From NCBI GenBank assembly GCA_029246685.1, contig JAQWMR010000016.1, forward strand, positions 646,877 through 710,876: DNA of 64,000 bases. The letters run 5' to 3'. Position 1 is the first letter of the stretch. Each line of letters opens with the position of its first letter. Below are positions 1-9,590 of this stretch, one piece after another. This stretch comes from Acidimicrobiales bacterium (lineage in GTDB: Bacteria; Actinomycetota; Acidimicrobiia; Acidimicrobiales; Aldehydirespiratoraceae). Both the position numbers and the translations under genes were made by a program. The notes beneath the pieces were generated by a model that was not told the DNA's origin, made no database searches, and was given only the letters and a program-made list of their open reading frames with translations.

Positions 1-426
1 TCGTCCGGTCCGAAGGCACTCCAGCAGCCGGCCGGTCAGCGTTGGGTCGATCAGCGAGCCGCCGTCGGCGACCACACGGATCGAGCGAACGAGTTCGGTT
101 CCCGCAGTGCGCTTCAGGAGGAAGCCGGCGGCTTCGGCGCGAATGGCCGAGAGCAGGACGTCGTCATTCGAGTACGACGTGAGAATGAGGCAGGCCACCT
201 GGGGGATGCGCTCCTTGACCCCACGGCATACGTCGAGGCCGTCGCCGTCCGGGAGCATCAGGTCGACGAGCGCCACGTCGGGTCGGGTGGCCTCGATCTG
301 GCGGAGACCCTCAGCAGCGGTTCCGGCCTCGCCGACGACCTCGATGCCGGTCTCCCGCTCGAGGACAGCCCGAAGGTCTTCTCGCACGAGTTCATGGTCG
401 TCTAGGAGAACCACTCGAATCGTCAT
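1..426 (-). CDS. NarL/DevR-type response regulator, partial (3' end outside window)
   Basis: Receiver domain of a two-component response regulator that would pass a sensor-kinase phosphate to DNA binding. The 142 visible residues start at an ATG and show the acidic pair D9/D10, the phospho-acceptor D55 in VDLMLPDGDG, the switch residue T83 in LILTSY and the conserved K105. The stretch from CLILTSY to the end resembles mycobacterial DevR/DosR more than a generic NarL receiver (recognition from memory). The LuxR-type helix-turn-helix expected at the C-terminus lies beyond the window edge, so the DNA-binding half cannot be checked. The cognate kinase is not in the window. Confidence 0.85.
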   Translation of the reverse strand, partial: MTIRVVLLDDHELVREDLRAVLERETGIEVVGEAGTAAEGLRQIEATRPDVALVDLMLPDGDGLDVCRGVKERIPQVACLILTSYSNDDVLLSAIRAEAAGFLLKRTAGTELVRSIRVVADGGSLIDPTLTGRLLECLRTGR

Positions 427-636
427 TGCAGGTCCTTTGTTTCCTGTCCGTCGGATCCCTCACGGTCACCTGCTCTGTATTTCGGGGGCTGATGACCCGG
501 TTCTTGACGAGGACCCGTCGGTGGTCACTTCGGAATCGCTCATCGACCCACCGGGGTCGATGACTCTGGTCCCGGGACCGGCTGGGTCGCTCGGCCCACG
601 AGTCGTGGAATCACGCGGCAGTCGCCCGCTGCACGC
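427..636. promoter_or_regulatory. Intergenic region with a weak DosR-box-like site
   Basis: Non-coding gap upstream of the response regulator and downstream of the CobW gene. Positions 557-576 match the DosR-box consensus TTSGGGACTWWAGTCCCSAA at about 13 of 20 positions, with an intact right half GTCCC and a poor left half. A DevR-like regulator next door could autoregulate through it, but a partial match in GC-rich DNA is easily coincidental. No clear sigma-70 promoter was identified. Confidence 0.2.
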
Positions 637-1515
637 TCAGGCGACGATGCCGGCTGCCCAGGCGATCAACACGCCGGGATCAGTCCCGGGTCGTCCGATC
701 ATGGTCATCACGGGGTCGATCGGCCGGGGGTCACGCCGCCGGGAGACCTCGACGCGTCGGCCGCTCAGTTGGCCGATGAGGCCGTGTTCTCCGTCGTCCA
801 CGAGTCCTTTGATGCGCACCACCTCAACCGGCGTGCCATCGAGCCAGGCGCGGAGTTGTGCTCGGTCCATTGACCGGGGCACGAACGAATGGGCGACGTG
901 CAGCGGGTGGTCCGTACCGGGCTGTCGGCCGAGTCGTTCGACTGGCAGAAGCAGCTCGGGTCCGGCCGTGGGCCCGTCGGCGATCGGAGCGTCCGAGAGC
1001 GCTCGCAGCATCTCTCGCGCCGCGGCGACCTCGTTGGCAGCAGCGATGTCGGTTCGGCTGACGATCAGCACGTCGGCCGCACGGATCTGGTCGGCGACGG
1101 TGTCGCCCACGTACTGGTCGGCGAGCCACGTGCCGAGCGACTCGGGGTCGACGACGACGAGCACGCCGTCGAGGGCGTATCCGGGCGTGCGTCCCCACTG
1201 GGCCACGGCCCACGGGTCCCCGACGCCGCTCACTTCGATGATCACATGGTCCGGCCGGGTCTCGAGGGCGGAGAGGTCGTCGAGGGCCGACCCGAGACCG
1301 TCCACCGCCTGGCAGCACACACAGCCGTTGGCGAGCGCCAACACGTTGCCGTCCTCGGGCTCCACAAGAGCCTCGTCGACGGCGATGTCGCCGAAATCGT
1401 TGACGATCACAGCGATGCGAAGGCCGTGGTCTGCCGTCAGGACGCGGTTGAGCAGCGTGGTCTTTCCCGCGCCGAGATAGCCACCGAGAACCGTCAGCGG
1501 AACGGCGACGGTCAC
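637..1515 (-). CDS. CobW/COG0523 family GTP-binding metallochaperone
   Basis: A 292-residue P-loop GTPase of the CobW/YciC/ZNG1 group, which loads or traffics metal ions (Zn, Co, Fe) for client enzymes. The P-loop GGYLGAGKTT lies at residues 11-20, and the family metal-binding signature CVCC has Cys at 65, 67 and 68. A Walker-B-like VVVDPES and an SRTD guanine-specificity segment follow, and the last ~90 residues fit the CobW C-terminal domain. The GTG start overlaps the stop of the upstream amidohydrolase (GTGA), indicating translational coupling, so the amidohydrolase is a plausible metallation client (inference). Whether it serves zinc cannot be told from sequence. A longer in-frame ORF upstream is only read-through of the amidohydrolase. 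Confidence 0.9.
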   Translation of the reverse strand: MTVAVPLTVLGGYLGAGKTTLLNRVLTADHGLRIAVIVNDFGDIAVDEALVEPEDGNVLALANGCVCCQAVDGLGSALDDLSALETRPDHVIIEVSGVGDPWAVAQWGRTPGYALDGVLVVVDPESLGTWLADQYVGDTVADQIRAADVLIVSRTDIAAANEVAAAREMLRALSDAPIADGPTAGPELLLPVERLGRQPGTDHPLHVAHSFVPRSMDRAQLRAWLDGTPVEVVRIKGLVDDGEHGLIGQLSGRRVEVSRRRDPRPIDPVMTMIGRPGTDPGVLIAWAAGIVA

Positions 1516-3152
1516 CCGACCGGGTGGTGCTCGCCGCCGAGCACCGTCGCCACGACACCGAGGCCGCGCAGGCCGCTCGCGCCGACGTCGTGCGGGTCGG
1601 CGTCGAGTACGACGAGATCCGCCCGCTTGCCAGGAGTGATCGAGCCGACCTCGTGCTCCATCCGCAGCTGGTGGGCGGCACCAAGCGTGATGGCGTGCAG
1701 CGCCTGGTCGACCGACAACCGCTCGTCTTCGCCGAGCACCCGGCCGTTGGCCGTCTGGCGGTTGGCTGCACACCAGGCAACGTGGAGCGGGCCGAGCGGA
1801 GTGACAGGCGCATCGCTGTGGATGGAGAGCGGGATGTCGAGACCGAGCACCGATGCCGCGGCGTTCATTCCCACTGCCCGGTCGGGGCCGACGGTGAGGT
1901 CGTGGTGCTGGTCGCCCCAATACCAGAAGTGGTTCGAGAACAGGTTGGCGCACATCCCGAGTTCGGCCATCCGCTGATATTGGTCGGGCCGAGTGAGCTG
2001 GCAGTGCTGGATCGTCGTGCGGTGGTCCGCGTACGGCGAGCCGCCGGTCGCCTCGGTGAAGGCGTCGAGCATGACATCGACCGCCTGATCGCCGTTGCAA
2101 TGGACGTGGAGGAGCATTTCGTTGGCGACGACCGGGCGAATCCAGTCGGCGAGTTGGGCGGGCGGGATCAGCCAGAGACCGTTGTCCTTGCCCGTCACAT
2201 ACGGCTCGGTGACCCGTGCCGTGTAGCCCTGAATGCTGCCGTCGAGGACGAACTTGATCGGGCCGAACCGGAGCTTGTCGGTGGACTCGCCCTGGCGCGC
2301 CACCGCGATCTCGGCGATTTCATTCAGGTCGGGCGTGACACCTCCCATCCCCGGGTTGTGGAAGATGACGACACGGGCAGGAAAGGACGACTCGGCAGTG
2401 AGCGACTTCCACGAGGCGACCAACCGGTCGTTGTCGATCGGGGTCCCGCCGAGATCGACGATCGTCGTGACACCGGCATTGCCGGCGAGGCGTCCGTAGT
2501 TACGAAGCCCCTCCTCGGCCATGAGAGACACGAAGAACCGAACGAACGAGTCGCCCGCGAGCCGCATGGCAGCCGGTTCCTGTAGCTCGCCGATCGGGTC
2601 ACCGGCGCCGTCCTTCGGCACACCGTCCGCGAGGGTGTCGGCATCGATCCCCTCCTTTTCCATGACGGCCGTGTTGACCGTCAGGAGATGCATCGAGGCA
2701 TGGGCGACGAGGATCGGACGGGTGGTCGACACCTCGTCGAGATGCGCTGCGACGAACCGTTCGCCGGGGAAGTAGATCGGATCGAGCCCCCACGCGAGGA
2801 GCGGCTCGTATGGATCGTCGAGCGTAGCTTCGGCCTCTGCAAGCCGTTCGATCACGGCGTCGAGCGTCCGGCACCCGGACCACACCTTCCCGTCGGGGCC
2901 GCGACTGTCGAAGTAGCCGACGTAGAGGTGCTGCCAGATCCCGCCCGCCATCGAATGGGCGTGCGCCTCCACGAACCCCGGCAGGATCACCTGATCGCCG
3001 TAGCGATCGTCGACCGTCGCGCCGGGGTGCGCCTCGGCGAGGTCGGCGGCTGACCCGACGGCGAGGATCTGACCGTCGTCGATCGCGATGGCATCGCCGG
3101 ACGTCCCCGCGTCGATCGTGTGCACGGCTTGGGCGGTGAGGATCGTCGTCAT
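1512..3152 (-). CDS. YtcJ-like amidohydrolase (amidohydrolase_3)
   Basis: A 546-residue metal-dependent hydrolase of the amidohydrolase superfamily, YtcJ/exoenzyme-regulatory-protein type, expected to cleave C-N bonds of an unknown substrate. The first metal-site motif HAH is at residues 64-66. Further motifs are KFVLDGS, a histidine strand with HCNGDQA, IQHCQL, and the terminal metal aspartate in SIHSDAP. The C-terminal composite-sandwich strand is present (ITPGKRADLVVLD). ATG at 3152 gives the usual N-terminus; an upstream GTG at 3185 lies inside an inverted repeat and is disfavoured. There is no convincing Shine-Dalgarno sequence, so translation may be leaderless. The gene is coupled by overlap to the following CobW GTPase. 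Confidence 0.85.
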   Translation of the reverse strand: MTTILTAQAVHTIDAGTSGDAIAIDDGQILAVGSAADLAEAHPGATVDDRYGDQVILPGFVEAHAHSMAGGIWQHLYVGYFDSRGPDGKVWSGCRTLDAVIERLAEAEATLDDPYEPLLAWGLDPIYFPGERFVAAHLDEVSTTRPILVAHASMHLLTVNTAVMEKEGIDADTLADGVPKDGAGDPIGELQEPAAMRLAGDSFVRFFVSLMAEEGLRNYGRLAGNAGVTTIVDLGGTPIDNDRLVASWKSLTAESSFPARVVIFHNPGMGGVTPDLNEIAEIAVARQGESTDKLRFGPIKFVLDGSIQGYTARVTEPYVTGKDNGLWLIPPAQLADWIRPVVANEMLLHVHCNGDQAVDVMLDAFTEATGGSPYADHRTTIQHCQLTRPDQYQRMAELGMCANLFSNHFWYWGDQHHDLTVGPDRAVGMNAAASVLGLDIPLSIHSDAPVTPLGPLHVAWCAANRQTANGRVLGEDERLSVDQALHAITLGAAHQLRMEHEVGSITPGKRADLVVLDADPHDVGASGLRGLGVVATVLGGEHHPVG

Positions 3153-3167
3153 CGCGGGCGACGTTAA

Positions 3168-3184
3168 TGCCACGGACTGTGGCA
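3168..3184. promoter_or_regulatory. Inverted repeat upstream of amidohydrolase, possible operator
   Basis: TGCCAC and GTGGCA form a perfect 6-bp dyad with a 5-nt spacer, about 16 nt upstream of the amidohydrolase ATG and within the 145-nt gap to the divergent SLH gene. The position fits a repressor operator; no regulator is encoded nearby. Confidence 0.35.
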
Positions 3185-3297
3185 CTGCTCATGTCGAGCG
3201 TTCGCAGGCCGATGCGGATTACGGCGCGCGACGAGCGCCCAACAACTCCGATTGGTGGAATCCGATCAACATCACAATCAGCATCACGAAGGGACGG

Positions 3298-4056
3298 ATG
3301 GCGGCGATCATCGCGGTCATCGTCCTCTTGGGCTCGACAGTGGCGTATGCAGCGCACCCGTTCACCGATGTCGAAGACGGCAAGTGGTACTCCGACGCCG
3401 TCGACTGGGCGCACAACAACGACATCACCACGGGCAATACCCCCACCACGTTCAACGGCGACGCCGGCGTCACCCGCTACGGAGCGGTGACCTTCCAACA
3501 GCGCTACGACGAGAACGTCGCTGCACCCGCCCGCCAGGACCTCGCTGACGACATCAGCGAGATCAGCGACGCCCACGATGACGAGGTCGGCCGGCTCGCA
3601 TACGAGCAGAGCACCGACGAGGACAACTGGGACGGCAACGACCTCAAGACCGATGTCACGATCAACATTCCGACGGACGGCTTCCTGATCGCCAACTACA
3701 GCGCGAACATCGGCAAGGACTTCGACGAGACCGGCACCGGCGGTCTGACCGTCGCCGCGGATTTCAAGCACGAAGGCGATTACATCGACACCTTCCGCCA
3801 ACGATTCGATCTCGACGCCACGTTGTTCAACGTCGACGAACACTCACTGTCGTTCACCCATGTCCTCGAGGCGAGTGCGGGCGACAACGACGTCGATGTC
3901 ACGCTGTCACACAATGGCGCAGCGACCGACCTTCTCTACGTCTACAGCGAGAACCTCAACGTGCTGTTCGTCCCGTTCGACGCGAACAACGAGATCATCA
4001 TCATTCCGCTCGGTGTCGGCGACGACGGCCGCAACCACAACCCCGACGGTCAGTAG
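3298..4056 (+). CDS. Exported protein with one S-layer homology (SLH) domain
   Basis: A 252-residue secreted protein. A hydrophobic signal segment covers residues ~1-20 with an AYAA cleavage region. It is followed by a single SLH-type module (PFTDVEDGKWY..AVDWAHNNDITTG..TTFNGDAGVTRYGAVTF), which usually anchors proteins to secondary cell-wall polymers. The remaining ~170 residues are acidic and unrecognised. The ATG follows AAGGGACGG. However, the basic residues and the sequence that align with the start of the neighbouring paralog lie just before this ATG, where no in-frame standard start codon exists, so the true N-terminus is uncertain. It lies 98 nt upstream of the second SLH gene on the same strand. 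Confidence 0.75.
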   Translation: MAAIIAVIVLLGSTVAYAAHPFTDVEDGKWYSDAVDWAHNNDITTGNTPTTFNGDAGVTRYGAVTFQQRYDENVAAPARQDLADDISEISDAHDDEVGRLAYEQSTDEDNWDGNDLKTDVTINIPTDGFLIANYSANIGKDFDETGTGGLTVAADFKHEGDYIDTFRQRFDLDATLFNVDEHSLSFTHVLEASAGDNDVDVTLSHNGAATDLLYVYSENLNVLFVPFDANNEIIIIPLGVGDDGRNHNPDGQ

Positions 4057-4154
4057 CTCGACCGAAGCGGTCGGCCGGTCCTTTCCGCGGAGGGCTTGGA
4101 TGCCGAGGACGCGCCTGTTTAGGTTTGTGGGTACCAACTGAAAGGCGGCACCTC

Positions 4155-4715
4155 GTGACCATCACGATCACAAAGTCCAAGTTCGCGCTCGCTGTCGTGG
4201 CTGTGGCAATGCTCATACCGGGCGCAGCAATGGCGTTCCACGTCTTCGACGACGTCCCCGACGGCAAGTTCTTCGCCGAACCGGTGGAGTGGGCATTTGA
4301 CAACGGCATCACCACCGGCAAGACATCCACCACCTTCGCGCCGGACGACAGCGTGACGCGTGGCGAGGCCGTGACGTTCCTCAAGCGGTACCACGAGGCC
4401 TTTGGCCCCGTCGCGCACGCAACGGTTCTAGCTGACGGCAGCGTCGTCGCCACTCGTTCGTTCGGCATCACGGGCGCCAACGTGTCGCTCGACTCTACGT
4501 CGGCCTTCTGCTTCCAGGATCTCGAATTCGAGTTCACGACGGTTCAGGTCTCTCCGATCTATGAGGGCAACGAGGACATCACCACAACGGAAGTGGGCTA
4601 CCCCGACACAATCGATATGGGGGACTGTGACGACTTGGACGCCGAGCTCGAGATCGCGACGCTCATTGACGGCGTGTGGGCGCCACGCGGCTTCACCGTG
4701 ACGTTCTTCTCCTAG
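4155..4715 (+). CDS. Exported protein with one S-layer homology (SLH) domain, paralog
   Basis: A 186-residue secreted protein starting at GTG behind a GAAAGG ribosome binding site. It has an N-terminal signal peptide (KSKFALAVVAVAMLIPGAAMA). One SLH module follows (FDDVPDGKFFAEPVEWAFDNGITTG..FAPDDSVTRGEAVTFLKRY), closely matching the preceding gene. The C-terminal ~100 residues are unrelated to that gene's tail, so the two look like one anchoring module joined to different payloads. Two cysteines in the tail could form a disulfide outside the cell. The gene ends just before a strong terminator shared with the convergent rpsJ. Confidence 0.8.
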   Translation: MTITITKSKFALAVVAVAMLIPGAAMAFHVFDDVPDGKFFAEPVEWAFDNGITTGKTSTTFAPDDSVTRGEAVTFLKRYHEAFGPVAHATVLADGSVVATRSFGITGANVSLDSTSAFCFQDLEFEFTTVQVSPIYEGNEDITTTEVGYPDTIDMGDCDDLDAELEIATLIDGVWAPRGFTVTFFS

Positions 4716-4732
4716 TCCGACCATGAGAACGG

Positions 4733-4765
4733 AAAGAGCCCCGGGCCTGACGCCCGGGGCTCTTT
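4733..4765. terminator. Bidirectional intrinsic terminator between SLH gene and rpsJ
   Basis: A perfect 14-bp stem (4733-4746 paired with 4752-4765) closes a 5-nt loop. The stem ends in AAA/TTT runs on both sides, so it can terminate transcription from either direction. It marks the end of the str-type operon at rpsJ. Confidence 0.95.
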
Positions 4766-4787
4766 CGTTCGTTCGATGATCCTGCGG

Positions 4788-5108
4788 CTAGGCCTGCTGG
4801 ATCTTGATCTCGATGTCGACCCCGGCGGGGAGGTCGAGACGCTGCAGCGAGTCCACCGTCTTGGGCGAGGGCTCCAGGATATCGATGAGGCGCTTGTGAA
4901 TGCGCATCTCGAAGTGCTCCCGGGAATCCTTGTCCTTGAACGGACCCTTGATGACCGTGAAGCGGTGCTTCTCGGTCGGCAGGGGAATCGGACCCGACAG
5001 GTGGGCCTGCGTCCGCTTCACCGTCTCGACGATCTTCTTCGTCGACTGATCGAAGATCTCGTGGTCGTAGGCCTTGAGCCGGATTCGAATCTTCTGTCCT
5101 GCAGCCAT
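4788..5108 (-). CDS. rpsJ: 30S ribosomal protein S10
   Basis: A 106-residue S10, a small-subunit head protein that also serves as NusE in antitermination complexes. The conserved core [19 protein letters not shown] and [13 protein letters not shown] is intact. The start MAAGQK is chosen because upstream in-frame sequence is the end of tuf. It follows tuf by 7 nt and is last in the operon, directly before a strong terminator. In most bacteria S10 is instead followed by rplC of the S10 operon; that downstream block is absent here. Confidence 0.97.
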   Translation of the reverse strand: MAAGQKIRIRLKAYDHEIFDQSTKKIVETVKRTQAHLSGPIPLPTEKHRFTVIKGPFKDKDSREHFEMRIHKRLIDILEPSPKTVDSLQRLDLPAGVDIEIKIQQA

Positions 5109-5115
5109 CAGATGC

Positions 5116-6303
5116 TCACTTGAGGACCTTGGTGACCGAGCCGGCGCCGACGGTGCGGCCACCCTCACGGATAGCGAACCGAAGACCCTCGTCCATGGCG
5201 ATCGGGTTGATCAGCTCGACAGTCATCTCGGTGTTGTCACCAGGCATGCACATCTCGGTGCCCTCGTGCAGCGTGATGATGCCGGTGATGTCGGTCGTCC
5301 GGAAGTAGAACTGCGGGCGGTAGTTCGAGAAGAACGGCTTCTCGCGGCCACCCTCAGCCTTGCTCAGAATGTAGACCTGCGCCTCGAAGTCGGTGTGCGG
5401 GGTGATGCTGCCGGGAGCGGCGAGGACCTGGCCACGCTGGACCTCGTCCTTGTCGATACCACGCAGAAGCGCACCGATGTTGTCGCCGGCCTGACCCGAG
5501 TCGAGGAGCTTGCGGAACATCTCGACGCCGGTGCAAGTGGTCTTGCCCGTGTCCTTGATGCCCACGATCTCGAGCTCGTCGCCGGTGTTGACCTTGCCCT
5601 GCTCCACCTTGCCGGTCACGACGGTGCCGCGGCCGGTGATCGAGAACACGTCCTCGATCGGCATGAGGAAGGGCTTGTCGAGGTCGCGCTCGGGCGTGGG
5701 GATGTACTCGTCCACCTGCGCCATGAGATCCAGGATGGCGGCGCCGGCGTCGGCGTCGCCCTCGAGGGCCTTGAGGGCAGAGACCTGAACGATCGGGGTG
5801 TCGTCGCCCGGGAAGTCGTACTCGTTGAGGAGTTCGCGGACTTCCATCTCGACGAGCTCGATGAGCTCGTCGTCGTCGACCATGTCGACCTTGTTCAGGG
5901 CAACGATGATCTTCGGCACGCCGACCTGACGAGCCAGCAGCACGTGCTCACGGGTCTGGGGCATCGGGCCGTCGGCGGCGGACACGACAAGGATGGCACC
6001 GTCGACCTGAGCCGCACCGGTGATCATGTTCTTGATGTAGTCAGCGTGACCAGGCATGTCGACGTGGGCGTAGTGACGGTTGTCCGTCTCGTACTCCACG
6101 TGCGACACGTTGATCGTGATACCGCGTTCGCGCTCTTCAGGAGCGTTGTCGATGTTCGCGAACTCGGTGAAGGACGAGCCTTCGACGTTGTCCGAAAGAA
6201 CCTTTGTGATCGCAGCGGTGAGCGTCGTCTTGCCGTGGTCGATGTGTCCCATCGTGCCCACGTTGACGTGAGGCTTGTTCCGCTCGAACGTCTCCTTGGC
6301 CAT
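5116..6303 (-). CDS. tuf: Elongation factor Tu
   Basis: A 395-residue EF-Tu that delivers aminoacyl-tRNA to the ribosome. The G1 motif GHIDHGKTT is near residues 18-26. The switch [14 protein letters not shown] and the NKVD guanine motif are present, and the domain 2/3 regions are complete ([13 protein letters not shown]). It is the only tuf in the window, with rpsJ coupled 7 nt downstream and fusA 54 nt upstream. Confidence 0.98.
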   Translation of the reverse strand: MAKETFERNKPHVNVGTMGHIDHGKTTLTAAITKVLSDNVEGSSFTEFANIDNAPEERERGITINVSHVEYETDNRHYAHVDMPGHADYIKNMITGAAQVDGAILVVSAADGPMPQTREHVLLARQVGVPKIIVALNKVDMVDDDELIELVEMEVRELLNEYDFPGDDTPIVQVSALKALEGDADAGAAILDLMAQVDEYIPTPERDLDKPFLMPIEDVFSITGRGTVVTGKVEQGKVNTGDELEIVGIKDTGKTTCTGVEMFRKLLDSGQAGDNIGALLRGIDKDEVQRGQVLAAPGSITPHTDFEAQVYILSKAEGGREKPFFSNYRPQFYFRTTDITGIITLHEGTEMCMPGDNTEMTVELINPIAMDEGLRFAIREGGRTVGAGSVTKVLK

Positions 6304-6357
6304 AACTGTTTTTCCTTGTGATTTTCTCTGTGGCTTCTTGGTGTGCTTAGGAGACGA

Positions 6358-8451
6358 TCATTCGCCGCGAACGCGGGCGACGATCTCTTCCTGAACGGAT
6401 GCAGGTGTTGGCTGGTACGAATCAAATTGCATCGTGTACGTAGCCCGCCCCTGCGTGCGTGAACGCAGATCCGTACTGTATCCGAACATCTCGGAGAGCG
6501 GCACGAGTGCATTCACGACCTGGTTGATCCCGCGCTGCTCGGTGCCCTGCACCTGACCGCGTCGAGAATTGATGTCGCCGACGACATCGCCGAGATAGTC
6601 GTCGGGGGTGACGACTTCGACGGCGAAGACCGGCTCGAGGAGCGTGGGCTTCGCTTGACGGGCAACCTCGCGGAACCACGCGTTGCCGGCGATCTTGAAC
6701 GCCATTTCGGATGAGTCGACGTCGTGCGTCTTGCCGTCTTCGAGCGTGACCTTGATGTCGACGGTGGGAAACCCCGCCAGGACGCCGTTACTCATGGCTT
6801 CCTGGATGCCCTGATCGACCGGCTTGATGTATTCCTTCGGAATGTTGCCGCCGGTGACGTTCGACTCGAACTCGTATTCGCTACCCGGGTTCGGCGAGAG
6901 CGTGGCGGAGATGACGGCGAACTGGCCGGTACCACCGGTTTGCTTCTTGTGCGTGTAGGTGTACTCGACGATTTCCTGGGTGATCGTCTCGCGGTACGCG
7001 ACCTGCGGCTTGCCGACGGCAGCCTCCACTTTGAACTCGCGCTTCATGCGGTCGACCAGCACCTCGAGGTGCAGCTCGCCCATGCCGGCGATGATCGTCT
7101 GCGCGGTCTCTTCGTTGGTGGTGACCTGGAAGGTGGGGTCCTCTTCGGCGAGCGCCTGGAGGGCCCGGCCCATCTTCTCCTGATCGGCCTTGGACTTCGG
7201 CTCCACGGCGACCTCGATCACCGGCGCCGGGAAGTCGAGGTTTTCCAGCGTGATCGGGTTCGACGGATCGCAGAGCGTGTCGCCGGTGCGAGTGTTCTTG
7301 ATGCCGATGCCGGCGGCGATGTCGCCGGTGGCGACGGCGTCCTTGTCCACGCGGTCGTTGGCGTGCATCTCGAGAATACGGCCGACGCGCTCCTTGTTGG
7401 ACGTGCGGGTGTTGAGGACCACGTCGCCCTTCTCGAAGGTGCCGGAGTAGACCCGGAAGTAGGTGAGACGGCCGACATGGGGATCGGTCATGATCTTGAA
7501 CGCGAGCGCGGAGAACGGCTCATCGTCGCTGGCGGAACGGCTTGCCTCGTTGCCCTGCTTGTCCTCACCGGTGATCGGCGGGACGTCGAGCGGCGAGGGC
7601 AGGTAGTCGATGACGGCATCGAGCAGGGGCTGCACGCCCTTGTTCTTGAAGGCGGTGCCGTTGAGGACGGGAACGAGCCCGTTCTCCAGGGTGCCCTTGC
7701 GGATCGCGGCCATCAGCTCTTCTTCGCCGACTTCCTCGTCCTCGAGGACCTTCATCATGATGTCTTCGTCTTGATCCGCCGCCGCTTCGAGCAACATGGC
7801 GCGGTACTCGTCCGCCTGCTCCTGAAGCTCGGCGGGGATCTCGACGGCCTCATAGGTCGCGCCAAGGTCCTTCTCGTCGGTGGCTGCGGGCCACACGAGG
7901 GCCTTCATCTTCACGAGATCGATCACGCCGGCGTAGTCGCCCTCGGCGCCGATCGGCAGCTGAAGGACGGCAACGTTGGGAGTCAGCCGATCCTTGATGG
8001 TGTCGAGGCAGAAGAAGAAGTCCGCGCCGGTTCGGTCCATCTTGTTGACGAAGCACATGCGGGGCACGTTGTAGCGATCGGCCTGGCGCCAGACCGTCTC
8101 GGTCTGGGGCTCAACGCCGGCAACACCGTCGAACACCGCCACCGCGCCGTCGAGCACGCGCAACGAACGCTCCACCTCGACGGTAAAGTCCACGTGGCCA
8201 GGCGTGTCGATGATGTTGATGCGGTGGTCGTTCCAGATGCAGTGGGTGGCGGCAGAGGTGATCGTGATGCCACGCTCCTGCTCCTGCTCCATCCAGTCCA
8301 TGGTGGCGGCACCGTCGTGGACCTCGCCGATCTTGTAGGACCGGCCGGTGTAGTAGAGGATGCGCTCCGTCGTCGTGGTCTTGCCCGCGTCGATGTGCGC
8401 CATGATGCCGATGTTTCGGGTCATGTCGAGCGGTGTGCGCTTCTCAGCCAT
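6358..8451 (-). CDS. fusA: Elongation factor G
   Basis: A 697-residue translocation GTPase of normal length. G1 is [19 protein letters not shown] near the N-terminus, followed by [19 protein letters not shown], the domain II-V series and C-terminal [12 protein letters not shown]. It lies in the str operon between rpsG and tuf. The ATG start is unambiguous from the conserved N-terminus. Confidence 0.98.
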   Translation of the reverse strand: MAEKRTPLDMTRNIGIMAHIDAGKTTTTERILYYTGRSYKIGEVHDGAATMDWMEQEQERGITITSAATHCIWNDHRINIIDTPGHVDFTVEVERSLRVLDGAVAVFDGVAGVEPQTETVWRQADRYNVPRMCFVNKMDRTGADFFFCLDTIKDRLTPNVAVLQLPIGAEGDYAGVIDLVKMKALVWPAATDEKDLGATYEAVEIPAELQEQADEYRAMLLEAAADQDEDIMMKVLEDEEVGEEELMAAIRKGTLENGLVPVLNGTAFKNKGVQPLLDAVIDYLPSPLDVPPITGEDKQGNEASRSASDDEPFSALAFKIMTDPHVGRLTYFRVYSGTFEKGDVVLNTRTSNKERVGRILEMHANDRVDKDAVATGDIAAGIGIKNTRTGDTLCDPSNPITLENLDFPAPVIEVAVEPKSKADQEKMGRALQALAEEDPTFQVTTNEETAQTIIAGMGELHLEVLVDRMKREFKVEAAVGKPQVAYRETITQEIVEYTYTHKKQTGGTGQFAVISATLSPNPGSEYEFESNVTGGNIPKEYIKPVDQGIQEAMSNGVLAGFPTVDIKVTLEDGKTHDVDSSEMAFKIAGNAWFREVARQAKPTLLEPVFAVEVVTPDDYLGDVVGDINSRRGQVQGTEQRGINQVVNALVPLSEMFGYSTDLRSRTQGRATYTMQFDSYQPTPASVQEEIVARVRGE

Positions 8452-8581
8452 TGCTATTCCTCAAGTCAAACGGGGGTGTGCGCACGAATCTGCTTTGCAC
8501 GCACAGCGACCGGGCTTCTCTGATCTGAGAGGGCCCGGTCGATGGAAAAGTGTATTGGGATTGCGGTAAGGAACCGCTGAG

Positions 8582-9052
8582 TTACCAGCGGTAGTGGGCG
8601 AATGCCTTGTTGGCGTCGGCCATCTTCTGGACGTCTTCACGGCGCTTGCAGGAAGCACCGATGCCGTTGCTGGCATCGAGGATCTCGTTGGCGAGACGCT
8701 CGGCCATGGTGCGCTCACGGCGATCGCGGGAGAACCCGACCATCCAGCGGATGGCAAGGGTGGTGGCACGACGAGGACGAACCTCGATCGGCACCTGGTA
8801 CGTGGCGCCACCGACGCGGCGGCTCTTCACCTCGAGCTGCGGACGGACGTTGTCCACCGCGCGCTTGAGGGTGCCGACCGGCTCGGCGCCAGTCTTCTCT
8901 TCGACCGTGGCAAGTGCGTCGTAGACGATCTTCTCGGCCAGGTTGCGCTTGCCGCGCTGGAGGACCTTGTTGATGAACTGGGTGACGAGCACCGAGTCAT
9001 AGATCGGATCGGGGTGAATTTCGCGGCGCGGAGCCGGACCCTTACGTGGCAT
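8582..9052 (-). CDS. rpsG: 30S ribosomal protein S7
   Basis: A 156-residue S7, the primary 16S rRNA binding protein of the 30S head and a translational repressor of the str operon in E. coli. It begins [12 protein letters not shown] and contains [11 protein letters not shown] and [11 protein letters not shown], with the typical AFAHYRW C-terminus. It starts 2 nt after the rpsL stop, implying coupled translation. A 130-nt gap separates it from fusA. Confidence 0.98.
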   Translation of the reverse strand: MPRKGPAPRREIHPDPIYDSVLVTQFINKVLQRGKRNLAEKIVYDALATVEEKTGAEPVGTLKRAVDNVRPQLEVKSRRVGGATYQVPIEVRPRRATTLAIRWMVGFSRDRRERTMAERLANEILDASNGIGASCKRREDVQKMADANKAFAHYRW

Positions 9053-9054
9053 CG

Positions 9055-9426
9055 TCAGCTATCCTTCTTCACGCCGTAACGACTACGGGCCTGCTTGCGG
9101 TCGCGCACGCCCGAGGTGTCGAGCGTGCCGCGAACGATCTTGTAGCGAACACCAGGGAGGTCCTTCACACGACCACCACGGACGAGCACGATCGAGTGCT
9201 CCTGGAGGTTGTGGCCCTCACCGGGGATGTAGGCGGTGACTTCGATGCCACTGGTCAGACGAACACGGGCGACCTTACGCAGCGCGGAGTTCGGCTTCTT
9301 CGGGGTGGCGGTGTAAACGCGGGTGCACACGCCACGACGCTGGGGCGCTCCCTTGAGCGCGGGTGTCGCTTCCTTGCGACGCTTCGACTGGCGACCCTTG
9401 CGGACCAGCTGCTGAATGGTTGGCAC
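9055..9426 (-). CDS. rpsL: 30S ribosomal protein S12
   Basis: A 123-residue S12 of the decoding centre, starting at GTG ([12 protein letters not shown]); the conserved N-terminus fixes this start and excludes the longer upstream frame. Lysines equivalent to K43 ([11 protein letters not shown]) and K88 ([12 protein letters not shown]) are wild type, so no streptomycin-resistance change is visible. It is the first gene of the rpsL-rpsG-fusA-tuf-rpsJ unit, with a good promoter about 95 nt upstream. Confidence 0.98.
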   Translation of the reverse strand: MPTIQQLVRKGRQSKRRKEATPALKGAPQRRGVCTRVYTATPKKPNSALRKVARVRLTSGIEVTAYIPGEGHNLQEHSIVLVRGGRVKDLPGVRYKIVRGTLDTSGVRDRKQARSRYGVKKDS

Positions 9427-9520
9427 AGAACTACCTTGCTTGTCGAGATAATGTCGCAATGAGCGATCGATCGAGTATCCGGCCGGCTGCGCCGTGAGAG
9501 CGCGCTCGGGCCGACGAGAA

Positions 9521-9549
9521 AGCATACGACCGAGGTAGGGGAACCTCAA
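9521..9549 (-). promoter_or_regulatory. Predicted promoter of the rpsL-rpsJ operon
   Basis: On the minus strand TTGAGG (complement of 9544-9549) and TATGCT (complement of 9521-9526) are separated by exactly 17 nt. This leaves a leader of about 90 nt before the rpsL GTG. Confidence 0.7.
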
Positions 9550-9590
9550 CCCGCGCGACGGTTTCCCGCGCATCACCTCTGCGAACTGTC

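Noticed and set aside
107..1480. Plus-strand frame of 457 codons over the response regulator and CobW genes
   Set aside because: Ser/Arg/Pro-rich shadow. The minus-strand genes have clear family motifs throughout.
1516..2100. N-terminal extension of the CobW frame upstream of its GTG
   Set aside because: The extra residues are Arg-rich out-of-frame read of the amidohydrolase. The family N-terminus starts at the GTG.
5074..8523. Plus-strand frames opposite tuf and fusA
   Set aside because: Shadows of conserved translation factors with His/Asp/Val-rich nonsense composition.
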